Both the position numbers and the translations under genes were made by a program. The notes beneath the pieces were generated by a model. That model had not been told where the DNA came from, made no database searches, and was given only the letters and a program-made list of their open reading frames with translations. From JBFWVD01 sp050246915 (GTDB taxonomy: Bacteria > Actinomycetota > Acidimicrobiia > Acidimicrobiales > Ilumatobacteraceae), in the NCBI GenBank assembly GCA_050246915.1, contig JBFWVD010000073.1, positions 1 to 21,662 of the forward strand: DNA of 21,662 bases. Direction: 5' to 3'. Below are positions 7,598 to 14,582 of this stretch, piece by piece; positions within the stretch are counted from its first letter, which is position 1, and each line of letters begins with the position of its first letter.

Positions 7598-8815
7598 GTG
7601 GATCTGTATGACTCGCCGGAAGCGGCCGCCTTTCGCCAGCACGTCCGATCGTTCATCGAGGAGCACCTCCCGGCGGAGTGGAAAGGCATCGGGGCGCTCG
7701 CTCCGGACGAGGCTGAGGAGTTCACCCGCAACTGGCGCAAGCTCCTCGTGGCCAATGGCTTCCTCGGCATCGCTTGGCCCAAGCAGTACGGCGGCGGCGG
7801 CAAGTCCAAACTCGAACAAGTGATCCTGGTCGAAGAGTCCGCCCGGGCGCGCGTACCCCTCGGCCCTCCCGGTGACACGATCACCGTGAAGCAGGTCGGC
7901 AACACGTTGTTGAAGTGGGCCACCGAGGAGCAGAAGCAGTACTTCATCCCGCGCATCTTGTCGGGGGAGGACACGTGGTGTCAGGGGTACTCGGAGCCCG
8001 ACGCCGGCTCGGACCTCGCGGCATTGAAGACCACTGCCGTTCTCGACGGGAACGAATGGGTGATCAACGGCCAGAAGATCTGGACCTCGAACGGCATGAA
8101 TGCCAACTGGATCTTCCTGCTGGCCCGTACCGATCCGGCGGCGCCGAAGAACCGCGGCATCAGTTTTCTTTTGTGCCGCATGGATGCTCCCGGCGTCGAG
8201 GTGCGACCGATCAAGCAGCTCAACGGGACCAGCGATTTCTGTGAGGTGTTCTTCGACGATGTGCGCACTCCTGCCGATCACATCGTCGGCAAGGTGAACG
8301 AGGGATGGACCGTGGCCACCGCGCTGCTCGGACACGAGCGCGGCGAGGAGGCGGCGACCAACCCGATCATGTTCCGCCACGAACTCGAGCGCCTCGTCGA
8401 CCTCGCCCGTGAGTACGGCAAGGCCGATGATCCGGTGATCAGGCAACGCCTGGCGCGGTGCTACTGCGAGGTCGGCGCCATGAAGGCGATGGGTCTGCGC
8501 ATCCTCACCCAGTACCTGCGCGATGGGGCGTTGGGCGCAGCAGCGTCGATCTCGAAGCTGTACTGGAGCGAGTACCACCGACGGGCCTCTGAGCTCGCCA
8601 TGGACATCATGGGTATCGCCGGGCTGGTGTCGGACGGTCATCCGCCGCTGCGTTGGTATCGCACCGATGAGCCCGGGGCGCCCAACTCGACGGCGTCGTG
8701 GCTCAACGTCTTCCTGCTCAACGCGCTCTCGGGAACGGTGTACGCCGGGACCTCGCAGGTCCAGCGCAACATCCTGGGTGAAGGCGTGTTGGGTCTCCCG
8801 CGCGAACCGCGCTGA
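7598..8815 (+). CDS. Acyl-CoA dehydrogenase family protein (FadE-like)
   Basis: 405 residues, full length for the family. It is an FAD flavoprotein that desaturates an acyl-CoA at C2-C3, passing electrons to ETF. Visible are the N-terminal helical domain, the middle-domain signature YSEPDAGSDLAALKT, IWTSNGMNANW, and a C-terminal YAGTSQVQRNILGEGVLGLPRE. The catalytic Glu found in many members at the YEGT position is Ala383 here. Glu247 (GHERGEE) sits where isovaleryl- and long-chain-type enzymes, and the actinobacterial steroid side-chain heteromeric enzymes, carry their base; that alignment is from memory. The start is a GTG (7598) without Shine-Dalgarno, 6 bases after a TACTGT box, and appears leaderless. 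A P450 gene follows after 54 bp, probably in the same operon. Chain length or steroid specificity cannot be told. Confidence 0.92.
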   Translation: MDLYDSPEAAAFRQHVRSFIEEHLPAEWKGIGALAPDEAEEFTRNWRKLLVANGFLGIAWPKQYGGGGKSKLEQVILVEESARARVPLGPPGDTITVKQVGNTLLKWATEEQKQYFIPRILSGEDTWCQGYSEPDAGSDLAALKTTAVLDGNEWVINGQKIWTSNGMNANWIFLLARTDPAAPKNRGISFLLCRMDAPGVEVRPIKQLNGTSDFCEVFFDDVRTPADHIVGKVNEGWTVATALLGHERGEEAATNPIMFRHELERLVDLAREYGKADDPVIRQRLARCYCEVGAMKAMGLRILTQYLRDGALGAAASISKLYWSEYHRRASELAMDIMGIAGLVSDGHPPLRWYRTDEPGAPNSTASWLNVFLLNALSGTVYAGTSQVQRNILGEGVLGLPREPR

Positions 8816-8819
8816 CTCC

Positions 8820-8825
8820 TACACT
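8820..8825 (+). promoter_or_regulatory. Candidate -10 box upstream of the P450 gene
   Basis: TACACT lies just after the acyl-CoA dehydrogenase stop. Transcription would start near 8832, leaving a leader of roughly 38 bases that contains the Shine-Dalgarno GGAGGT (8857-8862) 7 bases before the P450 ATG. No convincing -35 is visible. It may be an internal promoter or chance. Confidence 0.25.
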
Positions 8826-8869
8826 CGCTTCGGCGTGCCTGGGGGGCATCGCATCTGGAGGTCGGTTCC

Positions 8870-10195
8870 ATGAGCTTGGTCGGGGACAAGAGCAACCCGG
8901 TGCACTACGACCGGCACACGCCGGAGTACCGCACGGAACTGGTCAACATCAAGAACGACCTCCAGGCCAGGTGCCCACTGGCCTTCAGCGAGACCTATGG
9001 CGGCCATTGGGTCGTGAGTGGGTACGACGACGTGTTCGAGCTGGCTCGGATGTCCGACCTGCTCTCGCACGAGCACGACATCGAGGGCACGGCCCGTGGC
9101 TATCAAGGCATTTCGATTCCCGCGTCGGCGCCGGTCCGCTCGGGCTTCCTCGAGCTCGATCCGCCGGAGCAGAAGGACTTCCGTCATGCGCTGAATCCGT
9201 ACCTGTCGCCTGCCGCAGTGGAACGTTGGCAGCCGATGGTCGAGGACATGACGCGGGCGTGCCTGGACGAGAAGATCGCGACCGGCCACATCGACTTCGT
9301 CGATGATCTGGCCAATGTGGTGCCTGCGATCATGACGCTGGCGATGATGGGCCTGCCGCTCATCGATTGGGAGATCTACAACTACCCGACCCACGCGATC
9401 ATGTACACCAAGAGCGATTCACCCGATAAGCCGCGCGTGATCGAGTTGTACATGGACATGCACCGACGACTGGGCGAGTCGGTCGCCGATCGCCGCATCA
9501 ACCCGCGCCCAGGCATGGTGAACGCGCTCATCGAGGCGAAGGTGTGCGGTGAGCCTCTGAGCGACGCCAGCATCGTGGAAACGTTGGGGCTGTTGGTCGG
9601 CGGAGGTTTCGATACCACCACGGCGCTCACCGCGCATTCGCTCGAATGGCTCGGCGAGCACCCCGATCAGCGTGACCGCTTGTGCACCGAGTTCGACGAT
9701 CTCATCGACACCGCAACGGAGGAGTTCCTCCGCTTCTACGCGCCGGCTCCCGGTGACGGCCGCACCATCACACGCGACCACGAGCACAACGGGTATCAAC
9801 TGCTCGAAGGTGACCGGATCTATGTGTCATGGACGCTGGCGAACCGGGACCCGAAGATGTTCCCGAACCCGGACGTCATCGTTCTGGACCGTTCACCGAA
9901 CCGCCACACGAGTTTCGGGCTGGGTGTGCATCGATGCATCGGGTCCAACGTTGCCCGCTCGGTGTTCAAGATCATGATGCGGACCGTGCTCGAGCGGATG
10001 CCGGACTATGTGTGTGATCCAGAGGGCACCGTGTACTACGACACCATCGGCGTGATCAACGGTATGAAGAACCTACCGGCAACCTTCACGCCCGGTCAGC
10101 CGATCGGCCCGGGTATCAAGGAGACCATCGCCAAGTGGCAAGCCGTGCTCGACACCACCGACCTGGCCGATGCGGTGACTGCTGCGACCAACTGA
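8870..10195 (+). CDS. Cytochrome P450
   Basis: 441 residues with all core P450 motifs: the I-helix oxygen-activation segment GGGFDTTT (Asp248, Thr249, Thr250), the K-helix ExxR (Glu285-Arg288 in EEFLRFY), and the heme loop FGLGVHRCIG with Cys356 as the thiolate ligand. It has no membrane anchor, so it is a soluble bacterial class I monooxygenase needing a ferredoxin and reductase; neither gene is in the window. The ATG at 8870 is supported by GGAGGT 7 bases upstream, one of the best ribosome sites in the window. It lies 54 bp after the acyl-CoA dehydrogenase, suggesting joint action on a lipid, terpenoid or steroid-like substrate; that is inference. Its stop is only 6 bp from that of the convergent phosphatase gene. 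Confidence 0.95.
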   Translation: MSLVGDKSNPVHYDRHTPEYRTELVNIKNDLQARCPLAFSETYGGHWVVSGYDDVFELARMSDLLSHEHDIEGTARGYQGISIPASAPVRSGFLELDPPEQKDFRHALNPYLSPAAVERWQPMVEDMTRACLDEKIATGHIDFVDDLANVVPAIMTLAMMGLPLIDWEIYNYPTHAIMYTKSDSPDKPRVIELYMDMHRRLGESVADRRINPRPGMVNALIEAKVCGEPLSDASIVETLGLLVGGGFDTTTALTAHSLEWLGEHPDQRDRLCTEFDDLIDTATEEFLRFYAPAPGDGRTITRDHEHNGYQLLEGDRIYVSWTLANRDPKMFPNPDVIVLDRSPNRHTSFGLGVHRCIGSNVARSVFKIMMRTVLERMPDYVCDPEGTVYYDTIGVINGMKNLPATFTPGQPIGPGIKETIAKWQAVLDTTDLADAVTAATN

Positions 10196-10201
10196 GTGTG
10201 T

Positions 10202-10990
10202 TCAGCTCCCGGTCTGCTCGAGCAGGGCCCGGAAGGCGTCGAACAGCTGAGGACCCGATGCCACGATCGATCCGGTGGGATGCGCGGCATCGAGGGGAGC
10301 GGTGCGCCCGCCGGCTTCACGCACGATGATTTCGCCGGCGGCGATGTCCCACGGGTTCACATGGGCCTCGTAGTACGCGTCGACCCGTCCGCAGGCCACC
10401 CAGCACAGATCGAGGGCGGCTGAGCCTCGCCGCCGGATGTCGCGCACCTGACCGATGATCGAGGCAACTTTCGTTGCTTGCTCGACGCGGCGGCGGGCGT
10501 CGTAGCTGAACCCAGTGGCGATGAGCGAGGTGGCAAGTTTGGTTGACGACGAGCACCAGATGGGCTGGCCGTTGCGGGTGGCCCCTTCGCCCTGCACCGC
10601 CACGAACTGCTCACCGAGCATGCAGTCGTGCACCACACCGACCACGGTGTGGCCGTTGAGCTGCGCGGCGATCGAGACGCCGAAACCTGGGTGGCCGTAG
10701 ACAAAGTTCGTGGTGCCGTCGATGGGGTCGATGACCCAACGCACCCCAGTGGTCGACGCGATGTCGGTTCCTTCTTCGCCGATGAAGCCGTCCCCAGGTC
10801 GAGCGGCGCGGATGGATTCGACGATGAGCTTCTCCGACGCCTTGTCGGTCTCGGTCACCAGATCGACCGCTGACGACTTGGTGGTGACGGAGGTTCGGGT
10901 CTTGTGTAGCCCATCCATCACCAAACTGGTGGCCTGCGATGCGAGTCGCATTGCCAGATCGCGCAGCTCGTGCAGATCGACGGTGGTCAT
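10202..10990 (-). CDS. Inositol monophosphatase family protein (SuhB-like)
   Basis: 262 residues, typical length. Metal-binding motifs of the Mg2+-dependent, lithium-sensitive phosphatase superfamily are present: GEEG, WVIDPIDGTTNF and the C-terminal HVNPWDIAAGEIIVREAGG. It would hydrolyse myo-inositol-1-phosphate or a related sugar phosphate in the cytoplasm. Because mycothiol is built from inositol phosphate, its place downstream of a mycothiol-dependent enzyme is suggestive, though the family also includes histidinol-phosphatases and nucleotide phosphatases. The ATG at 10990 lacks a good Shine-Dalgarno. A TAGGGT box (10997-11002, minus) ends 6 bases before it, so it may have its own leaderless promoter besides read-through from the genes 66 bp upstream. 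Confidence 0.92.
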   Translation of the reverse strand: MTTVDLHELRDLAMRLASQATSLVMDGLHKTRTSVTTKSSAVDLVTETDKASEKLIVESIRAARPGDGFIGEEGTDIASTTGVRWVIDPIDGTTNFVYGHPGFGVSIAAQLNGHTVVGVVHDCMLGEQFVAVQGEGATRNGQPIWCSSSTKLATSLIATGFSYDARRRVEQATKVASIIGQVRDIRRRGSAALDLCWVACGRVDAYYEAHVNPWDIAAGEIIVREAGGRTAPLDAAHPTGSIVASGPQLFDAFRALLEQTGS

Positions 10991-10996
10991 GGACGA

Positions 10997-11002
10997 ACCC
11001 TA
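10997..11002 (-). promoter_or_regulatory. Candidate -10 box giving a leaderless transcript
   Basis: TAGGGT on the minus strand, 6 bases before the ATG of the inositol-phosphatase-like gene. The spacing would put the transcription start at the start codon. No clear -35 is visible. Confidence 0.35.
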
Positions 11003-11056
11003 TGCCCGGACCACGCTGGGGAGTGCGGTCCAGTGGTGTGTTCTGCGACGGTGTGC

Positions 11057-11338
11057 TCAGCGACGGCGAGGATCGTTGTTGCGGTCGTTCAGTTCACGCC
11101 ATTCGCCCATGGCTCGCAGCGCGAGCACCGCGACGACGGCCACCCCGGCCGCGGCCAATACTGCTCCGACGAGCGCGCCGATGGCCGATCCGGTGGAGCC
11201 CGACCCGGAGAGATCCATGAACCCGTAGCCGATCAGCCCGCCGCAGACACCACCGACGATGATGGCGGCGAACGCCACGGCCCGTGCGGCTGTCGACGGG
11301 AGCGCGGAGAGCGGCTGTCGTCGTGGATCATCTGGCAT
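11057..11338 (-). CDS. Small two-helix membrane protein
   Basis: 93 residues: a short charged N-terminus (MPDDPRRQPL), a hydrophobic helix with VGGVCGGLIGYGF (about 22-42), a Gly/Ser-rich turn (SGSGSTGSAIG), a second helix (about 53-75) and a charged tail ending in NNDPRRR. The glycine-rich helix, G-Y-x-x-D element and hairpin topology faintly resemble AtpZ/AtpI-type accessory proteins, but no ATP synthase genes are nearby, so I do not assign it. The start is uncertain: ATG at 11338 has GGTGAG 4 bases upstream, while an in-frame GTG at 11347 has GAGG 8 bases upstream (96 residues). It lies about 20 bp after the MBL hydrolase stop, in the same operon. Confidence 0.7.
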   Translation of the reverse strand: MPDDPRRQPLSALPSTAARAVAFAAIIVGGVCGGLIGYGFMDLSGSGSTGSAIGALVGAVLAAAGVAVVAVLALRAMGEWRELNDRNNDPRRR

Positions 11339-11357
11339 TGCGCTCACCGTAGTTTCC

Positions 11358-11978
11358 TCATGGCAGCTGGCGAACGAGCTCCTCGATCGCAGCGCGCTCG
11401 GCGCCGATGGTGGTGGAGTCACCATGGCCGGTGTGGACCACCGTGTGATCGGGCAGCGCCAACAGCTCACGTCGGATCGAGGCGACGATCGTCGGGTAGT
11501 CGCTGAAGCTCCGGCCGGTAGCACCGGGCCCGCCGCAGAACAGTGTGTCACCGCTGAACACCACGCCGGCATCGGCCGCGTGGAAGCAGCAACAGCCGGG
11601 GGAGTGCCCGGGGGTGTGCAGGACGTCGAGTGTGACGCCACCTGCGGTGAGCCGCTGGCCGGGCGAGATCGAACGATCGGGCGACTCGGTCGGGTACACG
11701 GCGTCCCACAACATGCGGTCGGCGTCGTTCAACAAGATCGGCGCGTCGACGATCTCGCGCAGATCGACAGCGGCGTTGATGTGATCGTTGTGCCCGTGGG
11801 TGAGCACGATGGCTCGAACGTGTCGACCGTCGATGGCCGTCACGATGGCGTCGGCGTCGTGCGCCGCGTCGATGACGAGTACCTCGCGCTCGCTGCCGAC
11901 CAGCCAGATGTTGTTGGTGACCTCCCACTCACCACCGTCGAGGGCGAAGATCCCGTCGGTGGTCACGAGTTCGATCAC
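11358..11978 (-). CDS. MBL-fold (glyoxalase II-like) hydrolase, likely partner of the mycothiol dehydrogenase
   Basis: 206 residues, a compact metallo-beta-lactamase-fold hydrolase. Metal ligands are visible: THGHNDH (His61, His63, Asp65, His66), His125 in HTPGHSPG, Asp144 in FSGDTLF and a final His in VHTGHGDS. Such enzymes cleave thioesters; glyoxalase II is the model. The GTG at 11978 overlaps the stop of the dehydrogenase gene as GTGA (11975-11978), implying tight coupling. By recall, the mycobacterial mscR gene is likewise followed by an MBL-fold gene. The simplest job is hydrolysis of S-formylmycothiol to formate and mycothiol, an inference from context. An N-terminal extension to 12149 is a shadow inside the dehydrogenase gene and was rejected. 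Confidence 0.88.
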   Translation of the reverse strand: MIELVTTDGIFALDGGEWEVTNNIWLVGSEREVLVIDAAHDADAIVTAIDGRHVRAIVLTHGHNDHINAAVDLREIVDAPILLNDADRMLWDAVYPTESPDRSISPGQRLTAGGVTLDVLHTPGHSPGCCCFHAADAGVVFSGDTLFCGGPGATGRSFSDYPTIVASIRRELLALPDHTVVHTGHGDSTTIGAERAAIEELVRQLP

Positions 11979-13081
11979 AGCACCACCACCGAACGGAGCA
12001 CTTCGCCGCGCTCCATCTTGTGGAAGGCCTCTTCGACCGCGTCGAGGGCGATGGTCTCGCTGACGAAACGCTCGAGGTGCAACCGACCTTGCAGGTACAG
12101 CTCGATGAGCGCCGGGAAGTCCCGGCTGGGCAGGCAGTCGCCATACCAACTCGGCTTGAGGGCGCCGCCGCGACCGAAGAACTCGATCATCGCGATGTCG
12201 GGGAACTTCATGGTCGGTGTGGGCACTCCCACCTGCACCACCGTGCCGGCGAAGTCACGAGCGAAGAAGGCCTGCTCGAGCACCTTCGGGTTGCCCACTG
12301 CTTCGATGCACACGTCGGCGCCGAACCCGCCGGTCGCGGCCCGCACGCCCTCGACAGCGTCGACCTCCGAGGCGTTCACGGTGTGCGTGGCCCCGAACTC
12401 GCGGGCCCATTCGAGCTTGCGGGCGTCGAGGTCGACGGCCACGATCGTGGTGGCGCCGGCCAGCTTGGCGCCGGCGATGGCGGCGTCGCCCACACCGCCG
12501 CAACCGAACACGGCGACGGTGTCACCGCGCTGAACGTTGCCGGTGAGCATCGATGCACCGAGGCCGGCCATCACGCCACAGCCGAGCAGCCCTGCCACCA
12601 CGGGCTGGGCGTCGGAGTTGACCGGTGTGCACTGCCCGGCGGCGACCAAGGTCTTCTCGGCGAAGGCGCCGATGCCGAGGGCGGGTGACAGCACCGTGCC
12701 GTCTTCCAGGGTCATCTTCTGCTTGGCGTTGAAGGTGCTGAAGCAGTACTGCGGCTTGCCCTTGCGGCAGCTGCGACACGTGCCGCACACGGCGCGCCAG
12801 TTCAAGATCACGAAATCGCCGGGCTTCACCTCGGTGACATCGGGGCCCACCGACTCGACGATGCCCGCCGCTTCGTGACCGAGCAGGAAGGGGAACTCGT
12901 CGTTGATGCCACCCTCGCGATAGTGGAGGTCGGTGTGGCACACCCCGCAGGCCTGGATGGCCACGACAGCCTCACCGGGTCCGGGGGCGGGGATGACGAT
13001 GGTCTCGATCGTGACGGGTGCTCCCTTGGAACGGGCGATGACGCCGCGGACCTTCTGCGAACCGGCAACCTCTTGAGACAT
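11975..13081 (-). CDS. mscR: S-(hydroxymethyl)mycothiol dehydrogenase (mycothiol-dependent formaldehyde dehydrogenase)
   Basis: 368 residues, a zinc-dependent class III-type ADH. It oxidises the formaldehyde-mycothiol adduct to S-formylmycothiol with NAD+; homologues also act as S-nitrosomycothiol reductases. The sequence closely follows the actinobacterial enzyme as I know it: VRGVIARSKGAPV near the N-terminus, ACGVCHTDLHYREGGINDEF with Cys48, GHEAAG with His69-Glu70, structural zinc cysteines 99, 102, 105 and 113, AVFGCGGVGDAAIAGAKLAG as the Rossmann loop, and LKPSWYGDCLPSRDFP. The ATG at 13081 has a strong AAGGA about 6 bases upstream; a TTG five codons earlier overlaps that ribosome site and is unlikely. 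It heads the operon with the MBL hydrolase, a small membrane protein and the phosphatase. Detoxification of formaldehyde, perhaps from demethylation, is the expected role. Confidence 0.95.
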   Translation of the reverse strand: MSQEVAGSQKVRGVIARSKGAPVTIETIVIPAPGPGEAVVAIQACGVCHTDLHYREGGINDEFPFLLGHEAAGIVESVGPDVTEVKPGDFVILNWRAVCGTCRSCRKGKPQYCFSTFNAKQKMTLEDGTVLSPALGIGAFAEKTLVAAGQCTPVNSDAQPVVAGLLGCGVMAGLGASMLTGNVQRGDTVAVFGCGGVGDAAIAGAKLAGATTIVAVDLDARKLEWAREFGATHTVNASEVDAVEGVRAATGGFGADVCIEAVGNPKVLEQAFFARDFAGTVVQVGVPTPTMKFPDIAMIEFFGRGGALKPSWYGDCLPSRDFPALIELYLQGRLHLERFVSETIALDAVEEAFHKMERGEVLRSVVVL

Positions 13082-13155
13082 TTCTCTTCCTTTCAACCCA
13101 GGACCTGCCGATGTCTAGCGCAATGGCGAGCGTCGAAGCGTCCCGGTCAGTGCAA

Positions 13156-13178
13156 TCCCCGTCGGAATCGGACGGGGA
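13156..13178. promoter_or_regulatory. Inverted repeat TCCCCGTC/GACGGGGA
   Basis: A perfect 8-base-pair stem with a 7-base loop (GGAATCG) lies midway in the divergent region. It could be an operator controlling mscR and/or the mannosyltransferase gene, or an mRNA hairpin if a longer transcript crosses it. No T-tract follows. Confidence 0.4.
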
Positions 13179-13267
13179 CCTCGTCGGTGCTGTCGTCGAT
13201 GTTCCCGCGCCGCTCGAACGCGTCGACCCGACCACCGATCCCCGCCATCGTGCGTGGGATCGTCCTC

Positions 13268-13273
13268 TAGTGT
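13268..13273 (+). promoter_or_regulatory. Candidate -10 box giving a leaderless transcript
   Basis: TAGTGT followed by 8 C-rich bases and then the GTG at 13282. This supports starting the mannosyltransferase at 13282, where MPALVVLPTYNE is a natural GT2 N-terminus. No -35 is obvious. Confidence 0.35.
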
Positions 13274-13281
13274 CGCCCGCC

Positions 13282-14007
13282 GTGCCGGCGCTCGTGGTCC
13301 TCCCGACCTACAACGAGGTCGAGAACATCGCCGAGGTGCTGACGAAAGTGCGCGCCGCGGTGCCCGATGCGCGGATCTTGGTGGTGGACGACGGCAGCCC
13401 CGACGGGACCGCCGACCTGGCGGAGCATCTCGGGGTCGAGCTCGGCAACATCGAGGTGTTGCGCCGTAGTGGCAAGCAAGGCTTGGGATCGGCCTACCGC
13501 GCCGGGTTCCGATGGGGGCTCGATCACGGGCTCGAGATATTGGTGGAGATGGACTCCGATCTGTCGCACGATCCCGCCGCGTTGCCGTCGTTGCTGGCCG
13601 CGGTCGAGGGTGGCGCAGACCTTGCCATCGGCTCTCGATATGTGCCGGGCGGATCGATCCCCGACTGGGCGTGGCATCGCCGCAAGCTGTCGCGATGGGG
13701 CAACCGGTACGCAGGGGCAGTGCTGGGCATGAAGGTGCGCGATGCGACCGCTGGCTATCGCGCCTATCGGGCCGGCTGTCTGCGCAACATCGACCTCGAC
13801 ACGGTCAAGGCCGACGGTTACGGGTTCCAGATCGAGATGGCCTATCGCGTCTCGCGCGCAGGTGGCGTCATCGTCGAAGTGCCCATCGCGTTCGTCGACC
13901 GTGTGCGGGGCACGTCGAAGATGAGCGGTCGCATCGTGGTGGAAGCCCTGCGGCTGGTCACGTTGTGGGGCGTCCGGGACCGGTTGCTGCATCGCTCCCG
14001 CCGCTGA
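13282..14007 (+). CDS. Polyprenol-monophosphate mannosyltransferase (DPM1-like GT2)
   Basis: 241 residues, the usual length for soluble DPM1/Ppm1-type GT-A enzymes. It would transfer mannose from GDP-mannose to a polyprenyl phosphate at the inner membrane face, feeding lipoglycan and protein mannosylation. Visible motifs are LPTYNEVENI, the nucleotide-binding VVDDGSPDGT, GKQGLGSAYRAGF, the DxD-containing EMDSDLSHDP, GSRYVPGG, and the acceptor-side motif VPIAFVDRVRGTSKMS. It has no C-terminal transmembrane domain. The start is uncertain: the frame is open from ATG 13111 (298 residues), but that extension is disordered, lower in third-position GC and contains a hairpin. GTG 13270 is another option. 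The donor sugar cannot be proven; glucose-using relatives exist. Confidence 0.85.
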   Translation: MPALVVLPTYNEVENIAEVLTKVRAAVPDARILVVDDGSPDGTADLAEHLGVELGNIEVLRRSGKQGLGSAYRAGFRWGLDHGLEILVEMDSDLSHDPAALPSLLAAVEGGADLAIGSRYVPGGSIPDWAWHRRKLSRWGNRYAGAVLGMKVRDATAGYRAYRAGCLRNIDLDTVKADGYGFQIEMAYRVSRAGGVIVEVPIAFVDRVRGTSKMSGRIVVEALRLVTLWGVRDRLLHRSRR

Positions 14008-14033
14008 GCCGGTGCGCTGAGCGGGCCCACTGG

Positions 14034-14080
14034 GAACGAGCGCGTCACCGTCGACGAACCGCGTGTGTTGCGGCTCGTTC
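14034..14080. repeat. Separated inverted repeat GAACGAGC...GCTCGTTC
   Basis: Two perfect 8-base arms (14034-14041 and 14073-14080) enclose 31 bases in the gap between the mannosyltransferase gene and the Nudix gene. The right arm ends 5 bases before the candidate -10 box. It could be an operator pair or part of a terminator; the spacing is long for a simple hairpin. Confidence 0.35.
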
Positions 14081-14085
14081 GGTGC

Positions 14086-14091
14086 GACAAT
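14086..14091 (+). promoter_or_regulatory. Candidate -10 box giving a leaderless transcript
   Basis: GACAAT, with TG three bases before it (extended -10-like), lies 7 bases before the GTG at 14099. The Nudix gene has no Shine-Dalgarno. Confidence 0.35.
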
Positions 14092-14098
14092 CGCACCC

Positions 14099-14581
14099 GT
14101 GAGACGGTGGTACGTGGCAGGGGCATTGATCGAGGATCCCGACGGCAACGTGTTGATGGTGTGCAACCAGCGACGCGACGGCACTCAGGACTGGTCGACG
14201 CCCGGCGGTGTCATCGAGGACGGTGAAGAGGTCCTCGCCGGGTTGGCCCGCGAAGTGGTCGAGGAGACCGGCATCGTGGTCCACGAATGGGCGGGTCCGG
14301 CCTACACCGTCGAGATCGAGGCCCCCGACCTTGGGTGGATCCTGCGGGTCGAGGCCCATCGGGCGGTGCGCTGGACCGGAGCCGTGGCCATCGATGATCC
14401 GGACGGCATCGTCATCGACGCGTTCTTCGTCCCCCGCGACGATTGCCAGCATCAGCTCTTCGGTGGGGCCCGATGGGTGGCCGAGCCACTGCTGGCATGG
14501 CTGAGCGGACAACACGATCCGCACTACGCGTACGTCGCGTTGGGCACCGAGCGCGGCTCGTTGTCGGTCACCCGCCGCTGA
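14099..14581 (+). CDS. Nudix hydrolase (MutT-like)
   Basis: 160 residues containing a perfect Nudix box G-x5-E-x7-R-E-U-x-E-E-x-G-U, from the second Gly of GGVIEDGEE to the Ile of REVVEETGI. These Mg2+-dependent enzymes cleave nucleoside diphosphates linked to another moiety. The N-terminus (MRRWYVAGALIEDPDGNVLMV) is a typical first strand pair. The GTG at 14099 follows a GACAAT box by 7 bases and lacks a ribosome site, so a leaderless message is likely. An upstream ATG at 14063 would put the -10 box inside the gene. One base separates its stop from the DNA polymerase IV start, so the two are co-translated; sanitising damaged nucleotides next to a lesion-bypass polymerase is an appealing but unproven link. 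The substrate cannot be deduced. Confidence 0.9.
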   Translation: MRRWYVAGALIEDPDGNVLMVCNQRRDGTQDWSTPGGVIEDGEEVLAGLAREVVEETGIVVHEWAGPAYTVEIEAPDLGWILRVEAHRAVRWTGAVAIDDPDGIVIDAFFVPRDDCQHQLFGGARWVAEPLLAWLSGQHDPHYAYVALGTERGSLSVTRR

Positions 14582-14582
14582 G

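Larger units (their letters stand above)
13082..13281. other. Divergent intergenic region with a stable hairpin
   Basis: About 200 bases between mscR and the mannosyltransferase gene. It holds the mscR ribosome site, a TAGACA box on the minus strand (13112-13117), a hairpin at 13156-13178, and a TAGTGT box (13268-13273) before the plus-strand gene. A plus-strand frame is open from an ATG at 13111, but third-position GC there is clearly lower than in the gene proper, so I treat it as non-coding. Confidence 0.5.

Noticed and set aside
7376..8641. 421-codon minus-strand frame opposite the acyl-CoA dehydrogenase
   Set aside because: No motif; the plus strand has unmistakable acyl-CoA dehydrogenase signatures.
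9927..9940. Palindrome TGCATCGATGCA
   Set aside because: Falls exactly on the P450 heme-binding loop codons, so protein constraint explains it.
10196..10201. Terminator between the convergent P450 and phosphatase genes
   Set aside because: Only 6 bases separate the stops, and the best local stem (CTGA/TCAG) is 4 base pairs; too weak to call.
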